Shown here one piece after another: positions 46,001 through 58,000 of a stretch of DNA of 64,000 nt; positions within the stretch are counted from its first letter, which is position 1; every line of letters begins with the position of its first letter. This DNA is from Morinoia aosen (Eukaryota; Arthropoda; Malacostraca; Amphipoda; Talitridae). The notes under the pieces are model-generated. The model was not told the origin of the DNA. It did not search any database and saw nothing but the letters and a program-made list of their open reading frames with translations. The translations under genes were made by a program, and so were the position numbers. Location: NCBI GenBank assembly GCA_030386875.1, contig CM059559.1, forward strand, positions 67,470,392 through 67,534,391, read 5' to 3'.

Positions 46001-49000
46001 AAGGGTATAGAATTAAATCTGTTAAAAAAATGGAACAAATACGATAAATTGAGATGTAGGTGAGAGCAATTAGAAAAAGGGGTCAGTTGTGAAGAATTAC
46101 GCTGAACGGGAAGTACCATTGAGAAGTATACGAAGAAATGGAGATGATATTCTTAGTTTAAACCTCCCTGTCCGCAACAAAAGCAATCCAAAGAGAGGAA
46201 GGCACCATTTATTATGGAGTCAAGGGAACGCGGAATCTATGCAGAAAAGGCATTAAACAGTAACTTAAAGAAAGAAGTTCATAAAACAAGGTCAAAGTTG
46301 AAGAAAGTAGTAGTTGCTGTAAAACAGAACAGCAGTTAGCTGAAAAAAGATGGCTCTTAACATAACAAAAGCTTTTTATTTCAACAAAAAAGGCCTACCC
46401 AACTCACAGCTTGTGCCCTCATATTGTCTCCCCGGGAGTGCTAATTTGCATAGATACAATAGTTGTCTCCCCCTGATGGGAAATGGAGATGATAAACTAT
46501 AGCATAATATTAAATGTAAAACTATAAGGAGTCTCAATGGAGAAAGAGAAGAAAAGACACAAAAAGGTAAGATTAGATTATATGTTAGTTCAAGCCTCCT
46601 TAACCGCTATAAAAATCCAGTTTAGAGGAGAGGCAGGAGAAAGGCACCATTTAGTGAGAAAATAAAAGAATGCAATGTGGGATATCATGGGGGAAATATG
46701 ATATGAGGGGAAAAAAGAAAACAAATGATTGATAGTAATAGGCAGAGAAGTGTGAAATACATGGCCTGAGACAAAACTTAAGTTTATGGACTCTATTTCC
46801 CACAATTCCTCTCTAACATTTATGTTGTCTAATATGTTTAGATTTGTGAGAGATATTAAATAATAATCCTATCCTACACTTTTGAAAACTTTTAAAGAAT
46901 AAGTAAAAAACTAAAAAATCTATTTAATAAGACTCCTAATATTTGAGTCAAGAAAATCTGTCTATAATCTGGACATCTTAAATTTTATACTGACATGTAT
47001 GAATTCCTTAGCGGGTTACCAGACTCATCTCACCTCTGCTAAGAAGCCCAAGGTCTCTCTTAATTGCTCGTCAGGAGCTGTCTCGCAATTGGAAGCAAGA
47101 GGAGCTCGAAAGAGAGAAGAGGCAGAGAAGAGCAGTGAGTGATCAGCAGCTTGATTGGGTGGCGTGTCAATTCCCATGTCCTGAAAAATAAAACAATTTA
47201 TATGAAACAGTACATAGCAACACTTTATGTAAAAATTAAGTCTCTCTGTAATGAAATCTTGAATGAACATATGAAAACAAAAAATATTGACCCTAAATGA
47301 CAACACTTAATTTTAAAGAGTTTTCGAAAATACTAAAAAGATTAAATTAGATTATTAGTTAGTTTAAGCCTCCCTATCCTCAACAAATGAGATCCAAAGA
47401 GAGGAAGGAAGAAAGCACCATTTAGGTTGAGTTAAGGTTACGTGGAATCAATGCAGAAAGGGCCCAGAAACAGTAAGACGAGAAAGAAGTTCATGAAACA
47501 AGATCAAAGTTGAAGAAGAAAGTTGTAAGTGCTGAAAAACAGGACAGCAGTGAACCAAAAAAAGGGTTATTTCAACAAAAAGAAAGTCTACCTAACCTTT
47601 AGCTCGGGCCCTCACATTGTTTCCCTGGGAGCGCTAATTCACCTAGATACAATAGTTGTGTCCCCTTGAGGGGAAATACTATAAAGAACTCAATAAAATC
47701 TAACAAAGCTAATGAAGAATTTAAATTTAAGTTTTGAAAAAATAATTACATTGGAAGAGAAAAACTAGACCAATGAAACCTAGAAGAATCTCAAGACTCT
47801 TGATAACAAAAGTTCAATGGATTTAATCTTTACCTTATGAACATAGCATTCCTTGTAATGGATTAATGTATTAGATATTTTCATACTACACTTAGAGATG
47901 TTGCAATTCTCTATGAAGAAGAAGTTCATCAGAATCAATTAGAAACCTAAAAACTTACAACACTTACAGTAAAAATGGGCTCTTAAAATGCAGGCCCAGT
48001 AAGTCACTGACAGATTGAAATTTTATAAAGAAATTATGTTGTCAACTCTTCTTATTGAATTTTTACAATCAAGATCAACTAGCTTTTATGAAGAACCAAC
48101 TTGCAAAAAGAAAAGAAATGTTTCATAATGTTTGTACCCACCAATATGGATGAATCAAATTTGAATTATGAAAATATAGATACCAAGAATATGTATGGAT
48201 GAGTCTTAAACAATGGCTGCAGCTGCACCATATGCAGTGAAAACACAGCTAATGGAGTACTGTATAAAGTCATTAAGTGTGCAGAACTCAAATTTGGCAT
48301 AAAATTAAAAGGTGCTACAGTGTGGATAATAACTGGATATGTATGCACAATATTTCCTTACTTCTAATATCATTACTAACAAAAAGCCACCCATGATGAG
48401 CTATCCTTATGGGGGTACTAATGGATATAGATTCTCAAAAACAATACTATCCAATACATGAAAAGAAAAATATGTAAAACAGGATGTTTAATGATATGTT
48501 TCATTTCCAAAGTTCAATAGTTTTCTACTATTTTTTTACTAATAATAGTTTTCTACTATTTTTTTCTTCAACGTCCAAAAATTACTACCTAATTTATACA
48601 TAATGAATGTCATCAACATGTAAGCAATTGGCCTATGAGCAGTTTGAGTCAATAATACACTCAATAATACAGGTTCAAAAAAATTTTGAAGTTTGTTAAT
48701 ACTTGAAATACTTAATGCAAAAAGCAGCAACCAACGCATTATTGCCAAAAAGTTACCTAAATTCCTAACATAACCAGTCCAAAATGTACTCTTAAGGAGA
48801 CCGTCTCTGCTGTTCAACTTTTTTTTTGTCCGATTGGAGGTCATTTTTCATGTTTTTGTTGGAAAAGGACCCTTAGGTGGTGGACTATTCGGTCCTAAAA
48901 TTTTATGGCGCTATGGACAATAGATCCAGTGTCAGCCAGTGCAATTGGTCTGATACCAGTGCAATTGGCCAGATAGATACAATTTCAGCCAGTGCAATTG

Positions 49001-52000
49001 GTCTGTAAATTTAAGTAAAGTAATGAAAGCAAGTAATTTTTAAGAAAAGAAATTTTGGCTAATTTGTATTTTAGGTGCCTTACAGATACTAATAATTCCG
49101 TTCCAAGCAATCACTAAAGAAACACATTTATGAACGTTTTTAACATAAGATTTCGGTAAATGTGTAGCGTTGGTCAGTAATCGATTTTCCACTTTTCGGT
49201 GTCTAAACGCAGTTAATTAGATCGAAATAAACAAGCTTTCTTCTATGCACTCTCCGCCGTAAATGAATATTTTACAAGTTATAGCGGTAAATTACTGACC
49301 GCAACTCCAGTGTTTGAAGCGGGAAGTATTTCAAGCAGCACGTCGGACGGCAACAATGCAATGCCGTCTCGCTTCCAGCCCGATTGTCATCAAAGACGAA
49401 ACCAAACCTACCGCTATACCTCGTTTAATACTCATTTGACAAAAAAGTGTATAGAAGAAAAGTTGTTCATTTCGGTGTTATTATCATGATTCAAGCAACT
49501 CAAATTCAAAAATCAATGAGTAGCTGTTTATTCGAGCGCATTCGTCAAAGACGAAACTAAACCTACCGCCATAACTCGTTAAACACTCATTTCTGGCGGA
49601 AAGGGCATAGAAGAGAAATTGTATATTTAGATCTAATTACCTATTTCTAGGCATCGAAAAGTCGATAATCGATTAATGACCAACGCTACACACTTACCAA
49701 CATTTCTTTTATTTTTAACGAAAACATCCTAGAAGTGAGCTCAGGCTCCGCGGGGTTGGCAAATAATAAATTATGCAATATATTGCGAAAACAACTTTTC
49801 TCCAGCCTGCCGCGCTTGTTGCATTGTTAAAACGCACGCTCCTATTGCGCGAGAAAGACAGTTCATGAGCGACGCTCCTATAACTTCAAAGTTAAATAAC
49901 TCTTAAAAAACGCATCAGCGAGCAGAATGATATTCATGTAAACGTTTTTAAATGTGTTCCTTTAGTGATTGCTTGGAACGGAATTATCAATTTCCATGAG
50001 GCACCTAAAATACATATTGACTATAATTTTTTAGGTAATGTGAAGTAAATACTCATTTGCACCAGAAATGGCATGGAAGAAAAGTTGTTTATTCTGATGT
50101 GATTACCATGATTCAATCAAAAAATTTTGAAAATCGATTAGTCTGTTGTTCTGAAAATTTACCCAAATTTTGAACAATACCAGTAAAGTTTTGACCAAAT
50201 TTTACTTCTATGTTGTCAACGATTTTCATAATTTTGTTGCGAAGAATCAATAAAGGAACACATTTAAGAATGTTTTACATGAATGACAATGTGCTCGCAA
50301 ATGCTTAGTTTTCGAGTTAATTAGGTTTGAAGTTATATGAACGGCTCTCCTGAATGGCCTTATTTGCGCAAAAACAGTCATTGTTATTGCAATGAAAACG
50401 GAATCTAACCTCTATTACAAACGTAAAAAGGTTGGGTCGTGAGGGGTAGCCACAGTTCTTTTAGTGAAAAGTATAAATAAAGCTTCTAACTCACCCGTTA
50501 GGGTGACGATCACAATCTTGTTTACATCGACACCAAGATGGCGGCGCCCATGGGAGCAGTCATTTTCCAGTCGATGTAAACAAACGTCACTAGAAACCTT
50601 TATTTATAATTTTCACTAAAAGAACTGTGGCTACCCCTCACGACCCAACCTCTTTGCATTTGTAATAGAGGTTAGCTTCCGTTTTCATTGCAAAAACAAT
50701 GACTGTTATTGCAGAAAATAAGGCCATTCAGGAGCGCCGTTCGTCTAACTTCAAACCTAAATAACTCGAAAACTAAGCATTAGCGAGCACATTGTCATTC
50801 GTGTAAAACGTCTTATAATTTACTATATTACCTATCTATAGCAACGAAATTATGAAAATCGTTGACAACATAAAAGTAAAAATTGACCGAAGTTTTTTCT
50901 TATTGTAAACCTGGTAAAATTTGACATCACATCCTACTTACAGATTAATTTACACACAGAAATTTAGATACAAATGAAGATGATAGTACCCTACCACAAG
51001 ATTTAGGTCACCTTTTTGGAATGAAAAGCTCCAAGGTATTAAAAATATTGAAAATAAGCAGTAGGACCCCCCTATGTTATTTTTTGGCATTGAATTGTAG
51101 CACATCATATTCCTAATTCTTTGTTTCCTTTATATTTTAAATTTCAGGCACGTCAACAGCATTTTCCCATGGAACTAGCATATCAAATTTGAACTGTTCT
51201 AATTGTATCTGGTTTCAAAGCTTTGATAAAGAGATGCAACTTCATCCACTGAAAAAATTAGTTATGAGCCATCCTTTTTAAATTATATTAAAATAATATT
51301 AAAAGTTTAATCTCTTACTCTCCAGTTCCAAACTCCAGTGATCATATAACAACAGCACAACACCACTTTTCATTGATATGTGCGCCTTAATTAAATGCTG
51401 ATAGGATTTTTCGGTAGTCGGTCTTTTTGAAATGGCAGCTGCTAACATAAATAAGTTATTAATTAACCTGGACATTTCAACTCGGCAAAATCCATTCTTT
51501 AGAATTGAAACCAAGACATTGAAAATTCTTGGGTAAATTTTTAGAATTACTCCGACATTAAATTAAAGAACACTTATTTAATTTCACGTGAGACCGCGAC
51601 ATTTCACTTCACTCAACGCCATCACACTTCGTTTCAACGGCATGCCAGATTGTCGTACCAGTAACGCTTCGCTTACAGTAATGCCAGATTTCGGGTTAGC
51701 AGTGTTGCCATATGCAATGTAACTTTATGTAAGCGGCGCTGCTAATGGTGCGATGCCTTGACGTCACTCGCACGCAGCACGATTCGATAAAAGACTGGTT
51801 TGCCGCTACCTCCTCTTTCGTCTACCATGGTTGCTGTCCAGACCTGGCTGTGAGTTGCTGTCCAGATCTGGCTGTGTGTTGTTGTCCAGACCTGGCTGTG
51901 TGTTGCTGTCCAGACCTGGCTGTGTATGGTGTCCAGACCTGGCTGTGTGTTGCTGTCCAGACCTGGCTGTGTGTTGCTGTCCAGACCTGGCTGTGTGTTG

Positions 52001-55000
52001 TTGTCCAGACCTGGCTGTGTGTTGCTCTCCAGACCTGGCTGTGTATGGTGTCCAGACCTGGCTGTGTGTTGCTGTCCAGACCTGGCTGTGTGTTGCTGTC
52101 CAGACCTGGCTGTGTGTTGCTGTCCAGACCTGGCTGTGTGTTGCTGTCCAGACCTGACTGTGTGTTGTTTTCCAGACCTGGCTGTGTGTTGCTGTCCAGA
52201 CCTGGCTGTGTGTTGCTGTCCAGACCTGGCTGTGTGTTGTTGTCCAGACCTGGCTGTGTGTTGTTGTCCAGACCTGGCTGTGTATGGTGTCCAGACCTGG
52301 CTGTGTATTGTGTCAGGGAGATGCAACTAATGTTTCTATGGAAATTAGTGCTCACAGGGGGAATATGTGAGTTCCTGAGCTAATGGCTGGGTAGGCCTTT
52401 TTTTTAACCCTTTGTCTCCTGACGGGTACTCCAGTACCAAGATGGCTACTGTTTTCATTTAAGGTGAAATTGACAAAATTTGAAGGTAATTTAATTAGTA
52501 ACGAAATATTTTGAGGTAGACGATAAAATTAGGGCAATTAATAGCTTTCTTGTAACTAAGTTTTTAGAGATTCCAGAAGCCTTGCACGCGCAATTTGCTT
52601 ACGATTTCCACTCAGTTCAAGCTTCATGGTCTGCGCAACATATTTAATACTTTTTTATTTAACTTGAGCAACTTTTTCATACACACATTGATTTGCTAAT
52701 AAGTTGGGCAAAAACTTTATTGATATTTTTTCTCAGATTTTCGACTATTTTTTTGGTGGCGAAAATTTAGCTCGCTTAATATGCTCTAAAACGAAACATT
52801 TTTTAATGTTAAAAAAAAGTAAGCACCTGCTTATGCAGAAAAAACATGCTAAGACAATTTCACTGATACCTCAGGACACTGACATCATTCATTCCTGAAA
52901 TCTTCTCCCTAAACTATTTGAACTTTGGGAGGCAAGGGGTGAAAATAGAATAGGTTTTTTGCCTTCTTACGGACAATCTTTTTTCGGTTTCTTGCTGCGG
53001 TCCTGTGTTACAGCACCTCCTGCTTTCTTCTTCAACTTTTATATCTTGTTTCTTAAACTCCTTTCGCAACTCACTATTTCTATACACCTTGTACTTAGAT
53101 TCCGCGTTCCTTCAACTCCATACCAAATGGTGCCTTCCTCTTTCCTCTCTTTGGAACGCTTTTGTTGCGGTTAGGGAAGCATAAATGAACATCTAATTTA
53201 ATGTGCTGTCTGGCTGTGAGTGGTGTGTGTAACTGACCAAGTAAGTCTGGCCGTGAGTGAGACGTGTTACTGACCCGTCAAGTGCAGGTCTCAAGTCAAA
53301 AGACTTGTACGTATCACTATGCACAAATTTTTATAATTTTTAGCTCATCAACAAGAAAATGAGAAATGATGTTCAAATCTCAAATGGTATTGCGATGTTC
53401 AGTTTTCTTAACAAAAGACATTGTAGCAGTATAGAATATAAAAATTCGGCTAATCTTTATTAAATTGCATAACGTGGTAGAAGACTTTGTCTGTGTCAGG
53501 TATGATCCGTTGAGTTTTGAGAACCCTGACCTGCAGACGCACTGGCGCAACGACGAGGCGCTCGCGCTCAATCGGCCCGAGCTCGACCCCGTGCCGGACT
53601 ACACAGGTAACGCCGCTCTCGCACGCCATTTTTCAAATCTGCTGCCTTTATCACTATTTCCTTCCTATTGTGTGAACAAAAGACTTCTAACAAACACATA
53701 CAAGTTGTCATTCCCTGAATCCTCGTTCGATTTTCGTCAGACCTCGTTCGAGGGCTGACGCTAAGCGTTGATGTGGGCAATGGTTCAGCAAAAATGAAGG
53801 TTCTCTCAACTTAGCAAGAACACGGAGCATTTTCTATGAGTTTATTTGTAGTGTGCAAATTTACTACGGTACGATTTTGAATTTCGCGATTGTAGTAAGT
53901 GGGAATTCACTGACCAAACCTTCCCATTATTCTCTACTGATTTGAAGTTTTTTAGCAGGTGTGCCAGTTTTCTTAATTTTCATTTACAGAGTAATATTCA
54001 CTTGGGAAAAAAACAGCAAATGTTTTATTTAAAAGCTATCGCTATCTGTTCAGAGCGTTTCACAAAAACCCGAACCATCTGCTTGTGCACCCCCGTTACC
54101 CCGTTCCTCGGTGAGTATGTAAAAGCGCCTATCGCGGTGATTCCGTCCGGGAGTCACATGTTTGAATGGTAATGTCTGGCTTACTTATCATCCGATTTGA
54201 GTGTTATTGTTGGATGCAGAAATTGTTTTCTGGTGTAACCAGACCATTCATTTAACGCAAAAATATAGTTATTGCTACTTGAAACGTGCCAGGGTATTCA
54301 AAGCACTTCATGGAACAAATAATTGCAATTGATATATAAAACTAATTAAGCCTAATTATTCGTAATCTATTCTCGTAAATCATATACATTCAACGGTGGA
54401 GTTGTGTAAATTTTGTAAAATGCCATGAAAAAGTCACATGGAGTGAGGTCTGGAGACCTGGGCGGCCTCGCCTTGCCCTATCTTACGTCTAGACACGGTT
54501 CTGGAACACAGTTTCCAAATATTTGCTAAACCTAGTAACGGCCAAATTGTTTTGCTTTAGAACGAGATATTATGGTAATTACCCTAACATTATGATTCAT
54601 GAAACCCAGTACGGTTTGAACTTATAGCAAAACAATTAGAATATAAGAACGTTGAGTGATTTCTTTAATTCCTTCAGAAAGGACGTTGGTCGATAAAGGG
54701 TTTATGAAATTAGCTGATGGCAAGGAGCACCGTCATGCATCCACCAAATCGAGTTAAATCTTTGATCGTATACTTCTCGAAGCTGTGGGCAATTTGCTTC
54801 TGTAAAAACTGAAGGTACAATGTGCCATTGAGATGGCTCTCGAAGAAAATAGGACTTTTTACTCTACCGTTGTCACAAAATCCTACCCACCCAGAAACCT
54901 TTTCACGTTTGAAGGAGCGCATACACTCTGATGTTTGTTACATTAGAATGGAAGGCCACCTAATCGATTACAATCAATCGGTCGTCGGAAAAAATCTTCA

Positions 55001-58000
55001 CCTTTATTGAGAATACAATTTCCAAAAGCTAGCTACCGATATAAGTCTGCATTAGTAAGGTTTTAGGTCATTGTTTTATTTAGATGTAAATGCATATGTG
55101 GCTTAATAATGCCGTGAATAGAAGTCATGGTCAACCCTGAAGGGCTTCTTCTACAAGAGACAGTCGGATTTTCTTAAATAATTTCCGCTACTGTATTAAT
55201 GTCATTTTCTGTCCGTACAGTTATTTATCTTCCATTTATGCCTTTATTTGAGTTCAGAACAGTCCCTCCATTTTGAAGTTTTCTAACGAGTACTTAAAAT
55301 TATGCTCTTTGTCCTCTGCTATCTCACTCAACATTAGCAGCTCACCAGATGTTTATTACCAAACATTTACCAGCTTTTAGGTTCTGAGTTGAGCATGAAC
55401 AGTGTGCGATAAAAGCTCTTAGTTAGCTTGTGAGTTGCATTTTAGGGTAATCCCCTGAACATTTTAATATGGAAGTAATCGAAGGACTTGTTGAATAATT
55501 AATTCCTCTTAGTATTCGCGATTCCGAATAAATTCAATTAGTTTTATCGTCATTGACGATTACTTGTTCCAAAAAAGTGTTCTGGATACCCTCGCACATT
55601 TTAAGTAGCTATAACCAGAGTTACGTATTAATAAAACCACTGTTTTTTATGCCAGAAAACAATCTTCTGGACCCTACCAAAAAAAAAGAACTTTTAATTT
55701 TTTAAATCAATTATTAATAAGCAAATTATTATCATTCTGAGAGTATGTAAGGGTTTTTGTGAAACTTTGTGCATCTGTCTTTCAAATTGTAGATGCTTCC
55801 CACGAAAAATCATTAACATTTTGAGGTGGTCCAGTCAGCAAGTCATTTTCTTCGTTACCTTCGTTATCGGTGACGTGTTGCTGGGGAAGTGAATGAGACT
55901 AGCGTAAGGAAATTGTAGTCCGAAGAAGCAAAGTCTGTCGAGTTCGGTGGGTGGGGCGAGAGTTGATAACCAGGTGCAGAAATGGGGACTCAAGCGTCTT
56001 CGGAGTGTGGGATGATGCGTTATCTTGCTGCATGTGTGATGAAACTTTTCATGTGAAAAATTAAGAATATAGTACGGCACTCAGTCTATGCGTGTTCTGT
56101 GACTCACCAATCCTTGAAAGCGTTTAGACTGCATCTGTGTTAATTTCTGACACTTGGTGTCTAGTACCGGACTACGCTCGCATTCGCAAGAAGACGGGCG
56201 ATCTCGTGGCTGAGTTCAAGCAGAGCGTGTGGTCGGCTGGTTACGATCCTGTAGCCGCCGCTGCTAATAGAAGCCTCCGTCCAAACCTAATGCTGCTGCT
56301 GCTGCTGCTGCTGCTCCTGCGTCTGTAGAAGACTTGGCCAAGGAGAATAAGGTGAGCCTTACTATCGTTGTCTGTACTACTTCACCGCATAATGTTCTGA
56401 GTTTTTAATTGCTGGACTTATTCCTTCTCGTAAGTGTTGACTCAATCCAAGAAGATGAATTGAAGGGGAATTTGTTTCAGCGCATTTTGATGACCTGGCG
56501 CTTCTTGGAAATGTGCTCTCATGGGGTTATGGTGGCAGAGTTTGCCTTCTACCGCAGTGGTCCTTCTCCAGGTTTTTTAACTTTTGAAGTTCTTCACGTC
56601 GAATAATTTCAAGCCATTTTACTAATTATTTCAGTGTACAAAATGGATCTTTCTATTTTACAAACTTCAATATCAGGCTAAAAGTAGTACTCAGAAAAAT
56701 AGTTAAATTGATAAACGAGCAATACCAATAATTTAGCCGAATGAGACGCAAAACAAAATATCTCCAAACACAGCTCAAGAATTTCAAATTGTATGTATAA
56801 GACGATAGTTCCATAACTTTGTTTCAGCATCATGCGTGGATCGTAACATTCAGTCAGTAAATCGTCTTTTTAAATGTTAGTTTCTAATTAGACTGGATAC
56901 TTATTTACGGCTAATAAAAGAAAATCCTGTGAATGCTAGTTTTTAGCAGGTAAATTTTTATCGATGTGCTACGTCAGAAAAGCGAAATGCATCCTCACAG
57001 TGTTTCATTCAAATGCGCAGTAATTATTTAACTTCAAGTGATGTTAAATGTACAGGCAGCCATTTTTGTGGCATTAAACTTGCGACGAAAACAAAAGTAA
57101 TGTTGACAATGATTGAGAGGGAGAAAATGTTCCATACTTTTTCTTGCTAGTCTTTCTCAGTTAAAATAGGCGTCTTACATTCGGCATCCGTTACGTTAGC
57201 CGAATCCCATTTTAGTGAAAATTAGACTGGCCTGTTCAAGATGCACTCAGGAAGTTTTAGGACTGTACTCGTCTACGGCTGTTTGATGTGACTGAACGCT
57301 GCACGAACAAATGTGCCAATATCCGATTGAGTCTTGTATGATTATTCAGTAAATTGAGTTTTGTTTCATTCTGAGATTGAATTCGGCCTCCGAGTTGTGT
57401 TGTGCAATCGTGTGCTAACAATCAGTTGTGTTTTTTTTTATTAAGACTGATAGATTGGACCAACTAGCTTGTAACAAGCGTCTGAAAATGATCAACCTTC
57501 ATGTCAAAGAGTAGTGACCTGTTATGAGAGGTGGTATTAGGGCTACGATCTCGAGGAACTACAGTAATAATTACAGTGGAAAATTCAACAATCAGCGATA
57601 TCGAAAAAAAAATTCGAAAGATCAGCAGGGCAACCAAGATTATACTCATCGTGATTTACGACATCAAAAGTAAAGCTTTTGGCGTTGTAGTAGATTCAGA
57701 TTATTATTGTAACGTTTGCAGCTAGTGAAAAAAAATATACGACGAAGAAGACTTGAGAAAAGACTAAATCTGTCACTCTTTCATCAAGATTAAACCAGCC
57801 CGAGTCTAAAGGAAAATTTGACGCTTTTTTGGCTTGGAAAGCAAAACTTTACTTTGTGTCAATTGCTGTGAAACTGAAGATGGGGTCATTTGTGGCATTT
57901 TCAAGCAAAAAATATTATACACATGATGAGGGAACTTTCTAATTGTACCTCGTTGAAGTGTAAAACATTCATGTTTACCTGTAACTGAAGCAGGTGGACA

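Larger units (their letters stand above)
45782..47180 (-). pseudogene. second THAP9-like P-transposase copy, two exons
   Basis: Exon i (47180-47034, TTTTTCAG acceptor, GTGAGA donor) reads LLFSASSLFRAPLASNCE...LGFLAE. Exon ii (45913-45782, TTTTCAG acceptor) reads VPEEREMIPP...IGGSFGFVEVEEI and stops. Joined in phase 0, they align with the exon 4/exon 5 junction of the 1.9-22 kb gene (STASLLTAPMKSNVE...NIFEE, then IPEVEPEDAVIS...IAGGMFQSMEV), with the intron in the same place. Exon ii ends where a LINE copy begins, so the C-terminal region is lost. No THAP finger or catalytic exon was found nearby. It lies antisense in a Ku70 intron. Confidence 0.65.

Noticed and set aside
51745..52383. Long open frames of 108-212 residues on both strands over the 51.8-52.3 kb repeat
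   Set aside because: They exist only because the minisatellite period is 24 (sometimes 21) bases, a multiple of three. All frames repeat the same few residues.
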